Source of the DNA: Tribonema minus
Lineage: Eukaryota; Sar; Xanthophyceae; Tribonematales; Tribonemataceae
NCBI GenBank assembly: GCA_017506865.1
Contig: JAFCMP010000528.1
Location: 62,001 to 126,000 of the forward strand
DNA length: 64,000 nt
Direction: 5' to 3'
The notes under the pieces were generated by a model. That model did no database searches, had not been told where the DNA came from, and saw only the letters and a list, made by a program, of their open reading frames with translations. A program made the translations under genes and the position numbers. This document shows, piece after piece, positions 26,191-41,100 of this stretch (the stretch's first letter is position 1; every line of letters begins with the position of its first letter).

Positions 26191-29100
26191 CTACCAGCTG
26201 CCCTTGGGCTGGTAAGTGCTGGCAACAGCTGCATCTCCTGTCTCACCCCCTGCCACACGAACCACAATCTTGTCAGGAATGGCCATTCGGATGCGCTCGC
26301 TGCTGGCCGGGCTGTACAGGTCAAAGTGGGTGGTGGCATCAATGCCATGGTCTTCACGTGCGGCGCGTATGGCAGCCTTGATTGCAAAGAAGGCACTGGA
26401 CGCCAAAAAGAAGGGAGGCTCGCCAATGGCCTGGTGACAACAACAGCAACAACGATATTGTGACACAAAACAGCGTGAAGAGTATGAGTGCCGTTTGACG
26501 CTGTACACCTGGAAAGCTTGCACGCCAAGAGGGTGCTGCAAACTGCTGTGCAATGCAATCAGCACATGGAGACAAGGAGGACTTCCACATAAGATGTGAC
26601 AAGTGATGCTTGAACTTCATGTCACGTAGTTAAAGTTCTCAATGAGGCCTGCATACCCTTCAAGTGCAACGACAATACAATGGCAGCTCTGATATGCCCC
26701 CTGCGTGCTTTTGTTGCTATGTCATGATGCATGCCCAGCACATATATACCGTATTCATTTTTTAAAGCTTTGTCAGACAATAACACTTGAGAAGTATTTG
26801 TTCTTTCACTACAAGAGTGCATGGCTTGCAACACATGCAAGTGCAAACAAAGACTGTACGTTAGGAATGATGCGGCGGTTTGAGTAGTCGCCACACTTTC
26901 AGAACTGGCAAAACAATTGCTAATGGTCGAATAGCAAAAATACCTGCATGTGGAGATCCGACATGCAGCACTCCTGGCTTTTTGTACTTTTTCCACCCTT
27001 CTGCAACAGTGCAAGGGACACCTGCCATGCTACCTGAACAAGATGAGCATGACTCCTCTTCACCAGCCTTACAAGGCATGCCTAGACATGTGTTTAAGAA
27101 CGAAGGTGGGCAACAGAGACTTCGCGTTTGTGGACTTGTGGTACTCTTGAACCCATGTTGACCTATTGGTCATTGCCTGATCTGCAACCATGCTGCACAG
27201 ACTGCATGTGCTCGACCCCACTTTTGCGGGCTTGTGCACTGACCTTGCTGGAGTGCACCGCAAATGGGTTGTTGACACTGTGCATCAGCTTGACCCTCAT
27301 GTCACCAGGCACATCGTTGAATGAAGGGATCTTGTAAGCGCCAGGGCCCTTGGTGAAGAGCTGACCAGGCCTGACCCACTTGTGGTCGGCATCTCCCCAG
27401 ATGAGCTGCAATGCGCAAGTACGTGCATAAGAAAACTATGATAATAAACATGAAAGGGCGTGCCTATTTGCTTGAGGAGACGCTTGGGGAGAAAGAACAA
27501 CATAGCACATTAGCGCTTTAGGTTTCTGAATGGAAATTCACTGCCTCATGGCTGAGGACCAATTGGCTCTAAATAGTCCGGAGCAAACAAAGGTCAAAGA
27601 CTCATACAGCTCCGCTTTACGCGATGCCTGATCTCATCAGTTTATAACCGAGACAAACTGGGTGTTGTCAGCGCAAGGGCCTGACCAGTGACCAGGCCTA
27701 CAAGGTTGATTGGGAATGCTGAACTTGTCTCAACAAGTTACAACCTATGCGCAGTGTAGCTATGTAGGCAACGGAGGAGGTTTGGACCTTATTTAGCATT
27801 GAAAGTGCTTGCATCTGAATTCAAGGCAACAGAACTGAATGACGGCTCCAACTGCCGAGCAAGCACTTACAGTCAGAATACACTCCGGACAACTGCCTCA
27901 AGTTCGGTGCCAAAAGTTAACCATACAACGTTCGTAAACACAGCAGCATCAGCATTGGCATCTTGCAAGCTATTGTGCGTTTGCAAATACTTTGCCACAG
28001 CACCTTCAAGCCATGGTAGCCACACTCTAACGTGCTCGTCCAAACGCATCAACACCACAAGCAGCAAATCAACACAGCAACCTAGGCCCAATGTGCACAC
28101 TGACCTCCTCCATCGTGCACCACCCATAGCCCTGCACAAAGGCCCCTTCAATCTGCCCAATGTCGATGGCTGGGTTGATGCTGTTGCCGACATCCATGGT
28201 AATGTCTGCCCTTAGGACACGTGCATCGCCAGTCAACGTGTCTACCTCAACCTCGCTGGCGGCGACACCCTGGGTGTAGTAGTTGAAGGGCTGCAGAGGT
28301 AAAACAACATGGCGTGATCTGAAATGTCAGATCGTGACGATGTACACTTTCAGGCGCGAGAAGTAGATGCATCCAGCAACTCGTGTAAGAATATATCGCA
28401 GCAGCGATGACGTGTAGAATGCGTCGCCGAGCTTACAAAATGGGAAAACACCATCTTGTGGTAGCACACACAGGTTTACATTCTACACTGCAAATATCTT
28501 AATATCGGTGAAAGCAGCAATCATTACCTGACCGCGAGCCCTGTTGTCGTCGCCTGGCACATTGAAGTCATAGCCGCAGCGGTCTGATGGCACAACATAG
28601 AAGCCCTGTGCACTCAAATTGACGCGCTGAAAGAACCCAGCTTGCACTATGGTCTTGAAGTCGGCACCTGCAGCAATGCACAGTTGACAGCCATTGTCAT
28701 CATCAGCCACATGCAACGAGTTGCACCAGGCAACGTACTACGTCTAAGTGCAATGTGCAGATCAACCGTGTGCGGTCAGCACACCTGGCAGGTGTGAATT
28801 GCGACCCTCATGACATTGTGCAACCCAATGCATGCAATTAAACTCCCTCAGGGCACATGGTCATTGCAAAAAATGCAGTGGAATCATACATGACGTGCCG
28901 ACATCTGTATGAAATGTCATCCCCCACAATGTGTTGTTCTTCTGGTTTGGTCATGCACTGGCAAGCATGATTGATCCCTTCAGTATAACCCATTGCAATC
29001 ATCGTAGACCTCGAAATCCCTGGCAGTGCCATAACAACAGGTGCACAACACAAGAATTTACCTGGCAGCTTCTCAGCGACAGGCTTGAGGCGCTCCTTGA

Positions 29101-32100
29101 TTTGCTCGCAGGCGTCAAGTGCCGCCATGCAGTACAGATCTGTGCTCATGCTGGCAGCAGTAGGGCTCGCGTTGGGCACTCTGTCAGTTGCAGTCTCTGC
29201 AACATGCACCCACTCATCGCTGATGCCAAAAGCACGCGCACACGTCTGGATGACCTGTTGAAGCACATACGTCACGGGAGGTGATGAAGTCAGCAAAACA
29301 AGTGTCTCTATGCAGGACTTGCATTCAGTGGCTGATGCTTGGAGTCCAGTGTCATGTTTGTCCACTGCTAGCAACACGCGATGTGCATGTGCTGCAAACA
29401 GCTCATTGACAACACTCACGAGCCCTGAAGAACACGCTGACATGTGGTTGATCATGTGGTGCTGCGTTTGCTACATTTTGCGGGCACTGGTATTTCCTGA
29501 GAAATAACACAACTTGTTGCCGAGTCACCATGACAAGACATCATCTAATGTACCAGGCGTTCAGATGCAATGCTCGCCCTTTGTCCGCTGCATGCGATCA
29601 TTGAAGGCATTGTGTTGCTGCACCATCGCGATTTACAATTGAAGACAATATCAACCCCATCATATATATACACACCAGCGCACTCTACAGTACTACCGCT
29701 TGCCTTGGTGTGCAGACCCTGTCCCATCTCAGTGCCACCATGGGACACCAACACCGTTCCATCGGTGTAGACATGCACCAGAGCGCCGCCCTGGTTCATG
29801 AACTTGACTGTAAAGCTGATGCCAAACTTGGTGGGCATCAGGTACAGCCCGCGCTTGCGGTACCTGAAATTGAGCAACAGCATCACATCGAAGCAATCCT
29901 GTTAGTTCAAGCCTGACTGAGTCCACAGCCATTGATTGTATTGATGACCTTTGACTTGCATCTACGAATAGCACGTACGAAGCGGCTGCGTGCTGTCAGG
30001 CATTTTGTGTCGATGTGCGGTGTACTGAAGTGGAATCATGTGCCAACTCAAGCGGCGCACCTTTCTTTACTTGTATACCACTTGGCACTGCTGCATTTTT
30101 CAAAAGAACTACATAATAGCTGACCAATATTGTAGCTCAAACCAGAAAGCGGAGACACTGCGCTGATGATGGGATGTTCATGCCTGTTGAACACCTCAGT
30201 GCCACAAGTTCTCACCTGTTGGCAGCGTTAAACTGCGAGATCTCCTTCTGACGCCGCTCGATCTGCACAAAACAGAGCAAAGCCAACATGCTGAGCGTGA
30301 TGAGGCACATACTTCAAGGTATTTGGCTGCCAAATCATGGTTTGTTCAGGATATCATAACAAGTGCGTGTGCAAGGCACCAACAGAACCAGGCGATGAAG
30401 CCATGTAATGCAATGCTATTGTTTTGTGCTTGGTGCCATGGCAGCTGCTGCATATTTGCGCCGTGAGGCCTGCATGTATGCGTGCTTCAAACCTGCTCAT
30501 GGTGGCATTGAACTTGCACATAATGGCAGCCAGTGTTACAAATAGTGGTCAAGTACCCACCTCAGCCGTGCGTTTCATGTCCTCCCATGCAGCAGGCACA
30601 TTCCACCTTTCAATGAGCTGGCCATAATGAGTCCTGTCTCCCTCCAGGTACATGTTCTTCTCCCTCATTGTAGTTGGCGAGATCTTGAGCTGTGCAGCAA
30701 GGCGGTCCACTATGGTCTCCACCACCATCATGCCCTGAAGACAGACATGCAGCACAGATTGAGACACACGTCAGCAAACATCGAGCAACTTATCGTGTGA
30801 TGTCTCGCCAATACTTTCCTGGCTCTGCTCTAATGAGTTTGAACTATTCAGCTGCTTGGACACAGAGGAAACAACAGCATCACCGGCTGGATTCTGGTCG
30901 TCAACTGCAAAATTAGGAACTTTTGGACAATGACGCATCTGCGTCACATAAACCTGTGCTGAAACCCTTTCACAGATTGCATGAAGCGTTGCAGCAAATG
31001 CTGCATCACTGCAATTTGCTCACAGTGTCTCTTGTGCAATGCCGCAAAATTTGACTAACATAGGGGTGCTCCAAGCTCTCCATCCACTACATACACAGTA
31101 GGCGCCTCGAGATATGAAAAATCACAATGCTCAAGTCATCCACATAATATATCCCCTATGAAACCTGATCATAGTGAACACGAACCTGGGGGGCACCGAA
31201 GCCGCGGTAGGCAGTATGGCTTGGCTGATTGGTACGTGCCACATGTCCACGCACACGCACGTGGCTCCACTTGTAGACACCATCAAGATGAAACAGAGCC
31301 CTGTCCATCACACTGGCTGACAAATCCAGTGAGCAGCCGGCATTGTTGTAAATGTCCACAATGAGGGCCTCAAGCTTGCCCTCCTTGCTGGCGCCCGCCT
31401 GAGGGTTTGAAATGAACATGATTGGACAATCATGATACTGGTAAGTCAAACCTGAAGGAGGACATGGCTGGCATCTAGAAGCAGTCAATGACTTCATGTT
31501 TGGTGATCTGCAACAGGGAGTGTGGAGTCCAGACTTCAGGGGTGAATTATGCTATATAGCACGATTGCAGCGTGCGTGTACATGGACAACCTGCACTCAA
31601 TCAGTTGCAGTCAAGATAGGCTGGAGTACAAAGAGCTCGTTACCAAAACGGGCACAACAACACCTCTCAAAACGTGCCATCTCGATGGTCTTGTGACAGG
31701 TGGGGTACCAAGATGCAAACATAAAAGGGACATGTCGTATGCAGCAAGTGACTCAAACGACATTATTTGCGCTGCAGGGACACAAAGAAAAAGATGCCAG
31801 TAAAACAGCAGCCAACTTCTATCACACTGAGTCTGTTGAATCTGTTGAATCCGCACGTGAATCACTTCTGCCGCAAAAGCTGTACAAGAAAAGTATTACA
31901 CGCGTGAAGCTAGAACTGTGCAGGTGACGCTGCTTGTTCAGCACCTTCTACGGCTGGGGAAGGCACATTACCCACCTTGTACTTCGCAGTGAAGGCGTGC
32001 CTCTGGCCAGTGGTCTGCATGTCCACATCCCTGTCAAGCATGATGTTTACCGGCCTGCCAGTGACATGCGCCGCCAGTGCCGCTGCGCAGCTTATGAATA

Positions 32101-35100
32101 CACTGCAGAAAGAAAGAAGACCGTCAAAGACTGTAAGACAAGGGTTCCATCATGAATGGGCGTCTGCATATACTCGATATAGGGCAGGAGCCTCAACAGA
32201 CACGACTTCAAAAAGTATACAACGAGCCTGAGTGCATCTCATCATTATCAGGCAGGTGAGACAAGAACGACAAAGACAACAAGGGTTGTAACAGGGCACC
32301 ACATTCCACAATGAATATGTGACAGGGAAGATTTGCTCTGTTACTCAAGGACGTTGACTGCATACAAACTGCGACCAGAGCAGCCACACAAATCGTGTAC
32401 CTAATGTACACATTTATATGCATGTAAAGTTGTGCCTCTTGCATTTGAAGCGAGCTCATACCTGCGCGTCTCCTTTCCACCAAAACCACCGCCCATGCGC
32501 TTCATTCGGCAGACCACGTTGTTGGCAGGCACGCCGCACACATGGGCAGCAAATGTCTGGGTCTTTGTGGGGTTCTGCGTGGAGGCAAAGATCTCCATGG
32601 CCCCGTTCTGCTTGGTAGAATACACCACACAAGCAAGCAGAACAGTGTACCGTGCATAAGTGATTTTTCTGGCAAATGTTAAACTAGAATCGGTACACGA
32701 TGCACCCCCCTGCTTGGCTGCATTCAGGATATCATGAGCGCAACATCCCGGTCGAAGTCCATGTCACCGTGGTCATCTGAACCTCATATCACTGCCATGT
32801 ATTACGAGAGCCTTTACACAGCGCGGCTTGCAAGAAGATGATGCTGAGCCACTTCCGACCGACATTCAACATGTTGCAAATGCCCCCACGCAAGCTTGAC
32901 AACCCAAATGCATGCGGATGCAAACAAATGTCATTGCAGGTAGCTTCGAAAAGCATTAAAGAACACGACGCAATCTCACTGAACTGACCTCTCCAGGCAC
33001 AGCAAGGGTGGCGTTGGTTTCCAGGTAGAAGTGCTCCTGTCCGCCAATCCGCATCTCTCCCTCAACCACCACATCGCATGCGCGCAGGGCGTCATCTGGG
33101 TTGCCGTCCAGGATGACATGGTCCTCTGCAAAGAAGCTCTTGGCTGCAATAGCATCCTCTATGGTGATGATAGCGGGCAGGTCTTCATATTCCACCTGGC
33201 ATGGAATGGACAATGTGGACATCACTAATCTATGAGAGAGATGCCGCCACTCTTTTTTGTATGTGTGTCTTCAGCTTTTGCACAGTGGAGGGGCGTTATG
33301 GTGAGTGGCACCAATGCATGACGACAATGCAATGACGAGTTGTCACGTTCGCCACAGCGAACATACACATGCCACTGGAAGGACAAAATAGTTGACATCT
33401 TGTGTGATGTTGTGTCAGTGGTATCAGCAAATTTAAGACTTGTGCACCAGTGCAAATCACATACTGCAGAAGTAGATGCTTGTGAGAACCACATATGACA
33501 AGTAGATTGCAAAAAAAAGGTACCTTGACCATCTTGGCTGCTTCCTGCGCGAGGGCCTCAGTTTCAGCCAGCACAATCCCAATCACTTGCCCCACACAGT
33601 GCACTTCATCCGTGGCAAAGCACTCCTCGTCCTTCACCACTGGCCCGATGTTGTTGTCACCAGTCACATGCCTGCATGTCACCCACAGGCAGTTGAGGAT
33701 TGTCGGTAGTCTGCTGTGAGTGCATAAAATTAGAAGCACACGAAAGCAACGTCGTGCCTTGCAGACAGCAGCAATGAATATGAGTATGTACTGCCTTGCC
33801 AAATACGGTGTTGCCACCATGCCAAAGTGCAATCAATAGTACCTCTAGATGTCCGATACAGCAAACTTCAAACTTTTACGTACAAATCTTACTCACAAGA
33901 AGGACAGAAAGTTCTGCATTCAAACATAATCGCGGCTTGAGACTGCAAGGCGACAAATGCTAAGCGCCAACACGCTGAAAGTGGTCAGCGCACCCTGTTC
34001 AGCAACATCAAAGTGACTACACGCATGACGAGCCACCGTCAAAATGAGCTCGCAGCGTGCTGGGTGTTCCCAGTGGAAACAGGCAACTGAACCGTTTCGT
34101 GCGCTTATTCGTGGACGTTCATACCATGCTGCCAAAGCAAGCAGTGCGCTGGATGGTGGAGATCACAACAGATTGCAAAACTGCAAAAAACAGCAAGCTG
34201 ATATTTGCAAATGCAGATGCAACCCTAGTGCAGATTTGTGCGCGCCACAACGTTTGTTGGCTCGCGCCCTGAAGTATTTGCCTATCACAAAGTACGACTG
34301 ATGTGACCTGATGAGCACAAGGCTTGCTCGCACAAAAATGTGGCATAACTAACATAGCAGCACGCGACCTGACATGTACTGTCATCAAGAAGTGATGACA
34401 ACTTCGACCGACAAATGTGCAATGGCAAATGACTGACTTGGCACAGATGTAGTCCACCACTCCCGGTATCTCCAATGCTGCTGAAGCATTGACGGACAGA
34501 AGCTTTGCGTGCGGGCGGGTGCTGAGGACCAGTGCTGCCTGCAGAGTGCCTGCTGGGGCTGGTATGTCGTCCGTGTACACAGCTTCCCCGGTGACCTGCC
34601 ACATGGCAAGAGACGATAGCGCATACGAACAGACTTGAGACCAGACTTGAGATCCTGCATCTGGCAAGCGCCTTTGATCTGCCATGGAGGGATCCCACAA
34701 CATCGACGTGCAGGATCATAACCGTTACACTGCTGATGACACAGGCGATAACTGCTGAACCGAGCTGTTTATGAGCAGGAAGGCAACAGGGCAGACCGAA
34801 ACATTGTGCCACATGGCTGATCCAGAAAGCCTCACTGTAGACCAACAAACTTAACTGTGCCATGATGCACATTGGTGATGTGGTGACTGAGAGATAACTG
34901 GCACAGCAGCTTCTGCATCATCTGTGTTGCCTTTTACAAGTGACTGGGTCAACAATCTGTGGACTACGTGAGAGCGCCAGGCCCAAGCACTTACAAACAA
35001 GTAGGCATGGAAATACTGAGACAGACTCATGAAGCACAAATGCCACAGGCGACGCCATGACCGCCACTGCGAAGCACTCACCTGCTGAGGAGCGCTCTTG

Positions 35101-38100
35101 TGCATGATGGGCTGGCCCACAGGGGCACGGACTGAACAGAACACAACACGACACACATCAGCCAGGCAGCAGCAATGCAGTTGTTAATCTCAGCCACTTG
35201 CTAAATCAAACAACCACAACTTCATACAGGATGGCTCCGCGACCAACACCAGAGCTCGCAGCCACTTACAACATCCCTCACCCGAGAGTTGCAATGCCTG
35301 TACAACAAACCAGAGATGTCAACAGGACAACAAATCAAAGATATCATCCGGACAATGAGCCGTTTTGCTTTTTTAGCGGGCACATGCACATGCTGCTTGC
35401 GCTCTGACAGGCATTGCAGCATGCAGGTCATGCAATGGCGGCCCATGTGCACAGCCACCACAGCAAGTGCACTACAATGCATCTCGGTACCTGTACAACA
35501 CTCAACACCTGAGCGCACACGACAATCATTCACCTGCTGCCTCGTTGTCAGGCACATGCGGCACTGGCCTGGCCAGCTGCATGCCGCCTTGCTCCAGCGT
35601 GTATTCTTGCCTGCACGCAATGCAGGCAGGCGACCGCAGGTCAGCAGACGGCACATCATGGAAGCAAAGCATGACATAGGGGCAAAGTGTGAATGTGTGC
35701 CTCAACGTATGAAACTTCGGGATGCTCCCTGCTGTTGTCTGTTCCTCCTGTGAGGTAACCTACCACAGTGTGCTCACCACCGAGACACTTCTACTTGGTC
35801 ACCTGCAGCTGTTGAAGCAAACGTGCACATTGATTGTGCATGTTTTGCTCATGATGCACTGTTTGGGTGCAAGTGACTTCCATCCTGCACACCGATAACA
35901 TTGTGTCATCACAGAAATGGACCAGTATTGCACACACCTCAAAGCTGCTGGCGGATGGTCTGAAGTGTACTGAAAGTTTCTATACCAGCAGCGCACCTGC
36001 CAGAGCTTGGAGGTTTGGGCTCATTGACAAACGTCCGTGCAGCGGACCGCGTCGCAGCATCAACCACAGGCGCAGCAGGCAGGCCTCTGCCAGCATTCTC
36101 CTCTTGCGCGACCAGGGAATCCAAGTCAATTGACGTCTGCACGAAAAACTGCAAAGGAAAGCGAGAGAGGGCACAACGGCATTGATTGACCACTGCAGAA
36201 ATCGTGAACGGCACAGAAACAAAATTGCTGTGCCAGGGTAACAGCAACATCATGCTCATCAAACAAGTAAGCATGAACGATCACCGGCTTGAGTCCTGCT
36301 GTGATGCCATCTCCCAACTTGTTTCGACAAGCAGCACAAATGATGAGCCTGGGCTCATTGTGCGTTGACAGATTTCACATTTCGCCAAAGCAATACCCAG
36401 TGTCTTCTTGCAAAGATGCTGCACCCTGAGCACAATAGCGAGGGGTTTACAAGCGTTGCATCTGACCTTGAACAGGAAGGAGGGCGGCAGCGCCTGCCTG
36501 AATTCGCTCTGTCCGCCTGGCACCTCCTTTGGCAAAGGCATGTCCTGCAAGCAAGAGCAACATCAAAAGGGTGTATGAATAGCAGATGCGCCAGGGCCAC
36601 TGAAAAGATCATGCATTCAACAATTGGCCATGTAGCAACAATGCGGCACACCTATACCAAACAGTGGCTTCGATATTGTGTATGACATCTACTTTGTAAC
36701 ATATACACTAAGGAGCCACACTTCATCAGCTTGGCTTGATATAAGCAGGGCATAAACTGGGGTGGATAAGCTTTTGCTCTACAATAGATTCACGCCATGC
36801 GCCACCACTACATATGCTGCGTTTACATGTGCTGTGATGATGTGCATCAGTACATTCTTCATATTGCATACTTCTGAAGTACTTCAAATAGAATACTTTT
36901 CACACAGCTGCTTGAGCACGCTCACAGTAAGCGCGCCCTGATGTTTGAGCTATGTAGGAAATCATGCTCCTCATATACTTGTGCAAAACACAGACCAATC
37001 TGCCCGTCAGCGCAGTACGTGTAATGACACTTAATGGTGAGGGGACTTATGCAAGCTTCTACCTCTGCAAGTGTAGTGAATGCGCCATCCAGCGTCTCCT
37101 CACACCAGAGCTTGCCCTGCAGGTAGGCGTTTGTCTTCTTGGCGGTGACTGTTGTAGGTGCCATGCCGCCAAAAACTAGGTCAGCCCCTGCCACCAGCCA
37201 GCCGTCTGTGATCATAGGATGAGAGAAAGATAAGAAGGCAATAGGAAAGAACATACAGGCTAACCATCCCTTGTCACTTCATTCAATGGATGTAGAAATC
37301 GGGCAGAGCAGAGAAGGCACATTCAAGCATATCGTGCATGCCTTCAAGACATGGCAGCCTGTACTGCTTGAAAACGACCAACGAGCGCAAATCCCAGCAA
37401 TTTTTGTCACGCGTCGCAATGTATCAGAAGTCAGTCAAAGGGCTGACCAGTCACGACCCCTATGACAGAAGCCCAATCCTCACCAGAATGCTAAGGAAAG
37501 GTAAGAAGACAATATGTATGCAGGGCTGCCGTTGTGACTTTGCATAATTGACTGCTCAAACTGCTGTGGGGTTACAAGTACCGTCATGTCGCTATTTAAG
37601 CCGCCGGGCCGGTCACCCAATCAAAACAGGCATTTGTATACGTCGGACAAGCAAATCGAGCCTTTGTATCCCCTGGCTTATATCGAGTTGACCTTTATAA
37701 GACACCCTCACAGGCCATACAACAGGCCCACACGACGGGCTGTTGCGGCGCGGTACATAACCGGCGTTTTAGTTCAAGTTGTCGTTGAGTTTTGCATGTT
37801 TCTTCGGCGCCTCCGCACACGAAGCTGAAACAGGCTCAGAAGTGGGCTGCAGATGTTGGAGCGCAGCGTTGCATCACAGATATCTTCAAGAGGCCACCCT
37901 GAGCCTCTCGTGCAGGCAGCAACAGCAACTTCAGTTCAGCGTGCAGGCAGCTACACGCACCAACTTGTGCAGCTATACGCACACCAACTGGGGGGTCGGC
38001 TTATAGTGAATCCAGCGAATGTATTACCCAGGCCTAAATAGTGTTGGGGCCAAATATCACTTTGATTAGGTGTCCGGCCGGCTTAAATAGCGACATGACG

Positions 38101-41100
38101 GTATTACAACATGCGCGGTCTGCACCTGCTGAAGGCTGCAGGTTGAGGCGCATGCCGCAAGTGACGATGCTGATATCGTCCTCCCTGCGCCTGGCCTGCT
38201 TGTATGCACTGCCACAAACACGGAACACGGCATTCACACAACGGAAGCGATGAGCTGCGCTGCATGTCCATGCCCAGCATGAGAAACTTTTGAAATACAT
38301 GGCGAAAAGCCGCCCCGGAACACAGGTATATTACGCCTTGTGCATGACACACTCACAGCAACATCGTGATCAGCCACATTGCTATGCGTGCACATTCAGG
38401 ATAAAACATAGCAGTAAGCACCCTCTGGATGGACTTGCCCATGCTGTACTGTTCGCTCTTAGAATCTTTTCTGTCACTGAGAAATCTTGCCCTTCTCCAT
38501 AACGTTAAAAGTTCAACATGAGATGACACATACGCCTGTTGTGTTATGTCACAAGTCCATTGCGCCAAAACCAGCCAAGCAGATGCAACAAAACAGGCCA
38601 TCTCAGGCACGCAACAATATATGGCCGACCACGACTCATTGGGGTACAATCAAACTGCCAGACTCCTCCTGCTACGACCACAGCATATACTTCAAGGTAC
38701 TCTGAGTGGGAAACAAAGCACCGAAAGTGGCAGCGGCTGCCCCATGAAGCAACTTCATGCCCTAGTCACTGTTACTGGGTTCAAGCAAGCCATAACTTAC
38801 CCAACAAACTCAAACTCCTTGGTGTATGGGACGTGTATAGAGGCGATGATCTCCTCCGGCCGCATGTCGACCTTGCGATAGCCCAGGAAAAAGTCTGCGA
38901 CCTTTACCTCGCGCCGGCCAGACTCTGATGCCAGTGTGAGTGTAGCTCCCAATGAGGAGAGCATTGGGTTCATGTCGCTGATGGGACTGGCGGTGGCAAG
39001 GTTGCCTGCAGAGCAGTGATGCACGCGCAGTCATGGTCACAAAACATTAGTGGTGCCATGCCTGTGCGGTTGCGCAATGCGTCCATGCATCAGCGTATAA
39101 TGTCATAGACCTCAAGCTATAATTTCAGACTTTGCGCATGGATAGACCCGTCTGCGGTCATCAGTTTAATGAGCTTGATTTTTGTTGCGTTGAGGCGATG
39201 CATGTCCAACACCACTAGGAATAACTATACAAAAGCGCGTTTTTGTAACGCCAATCACCGTTGAGTGGACTGGACTAATAGATCGGCACGCGCCTGGAGT
39301 GCATGACGACTTGCTTTTGAGTTTTTTGTGGTTGACTGTAAATTATGCTTGGTCTTCTAGGCTACACGTGATCGAAATACAACTGATGCCATGCATTCAA
39401 AGCCTACTGAGCAGTAAGATTACAGTCACCTGCACACCCGCATTCTGCATGTAGTGGATACCTGGTACTCTAGTGAAACCTAAATATAACACAGAGCACA
39501 TGCTAACAAGTTCAGTGTCCGAAGGGCCCGGTGGCGAATAAATCATGAAAACACGTAGTCTGAGAATTCATAAGGATGCAATACGATGATGCACATGTGC
39601 TTCCATCATTAAGCAATGTGTGTACCCACGCTTTGACGACAAACATAGCAAGTTTGTGCTACAGCGATATCCTGCGCAATGTTCACTTGGCTGCTGTTGG
39701 CATCTGGACGTCCATCGACCAACTACTTTTGAGTGTAATTTGAGCCCAGAAATGTTGACAAGCAGTATGTAGCATTGAAAAAATTACAGCTCACTGACCT
39801 GCAAGCGCAGCCACATTGCGGATCTGATTGCTGGCAAACCAGCGCAGCATCTGCGTGCACGCCATGAGCCCACGTGTGGTGTGTGCTGGCTTGCTCTGTA
39901 TCTGTGTGTTGAAGCTGCAGGATGCAGTGTACAGGTGACAGCACAGGATGTGTCAATCCACCATTGCGGCACGTTAGCCAGTGTTCATGCTTGTGACGAC
40001 GCATTTGAATCAAAACATGCTGCTCCCTGCCTAGGGACAAAGCTGCAAGCAAGAACATACAGGCCACAGAAAAAAATGCAGTAAACAACCGCCAGCACAC
40101 ATGTAAATGAAGAAGTATTGATTTACCAGTGTACATGATGTGAGGTACTTGAGCCAAGGCATGGATGAGGTTTAATGCAGATCATGTGCCACTGCTTTTA
40201 TGCGCCCACATCATAAGGCATATGCATAGGTTGTGAACGGTTGCCTTGCCTTGTAGCCAAGGTTCCACAAACTGTCACTGAATCTATGGCGACAAGAGCG
40301 CAATAATTTTGTTTTGAGATCTAACAAAGAAACAGTGATGTAGACCTGAGCAAAGGAGGGGCTCAGAGAAGCTATCGAACAAGGTTACACTCTTGCAGAC
40401 TGCACTTTTGCATCAGGTAGACAGCGCCAGTGAAGCATTTGACTCACAAATGTTCCATGGTCGCCAGTGTTGCTGCTCCGCCGATAACAATCCCTGAACC
40501 GTCGCCAGCCTCCACAACTTGCACCATCTCAGGTACGCGGGTCGGCGCAATGATGACTGGGTATAGCAGGTTCTTGAACTTGGTCTCTATGCCGACCTCT
40601 GTGTTGCCCACCACTAGCTTGCTCTCCTGTGAGAATTAAACACGGATGAAGTGTAATTCAGTTTGTTACGGCACCTGATACACACTTTAAAAACGCAAAG
40701 CACCTTTGGAATATCTTCAACGCAAGACACACAACAACATCATGACACACACACACAAAAGATGCATGTGCGTGCACCCTAAGCAGGCATAAAAAGCCGC
40801 TCTCTTTAAGTCGCACATGAGTGACCATGCCCACTATCTCATAGAAGTATGAAACGGAATAAATATCAGTGGATTACATTACATTACATGGCAAGCGTAC
40901 ACATGGCTAAGTGATGTCTGCATCACCAATCTTGCAGACGGATGGAAGTAGGTGTGCAACACACCTCACACAGCAACCAGAGAAGCTGCATTCGCGCAGC
41001 AATAGTGCACCAATGAACATATGCCACATGAGTCCTTGTGCATCAAGCACCGCACGTGACGCACCGGATGCTTTGCCTTGAGCAACAGCAACGCAGCCAT

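Noticed and set aside
39784-39972. Alternative exon 9 start of xanthine dehydrogenase at the TACAG before AGCAAG
   Set aside because: Leaves the phase wrong; the upstream CTGCAG acceptor at 39915 restores frame and family sequence.
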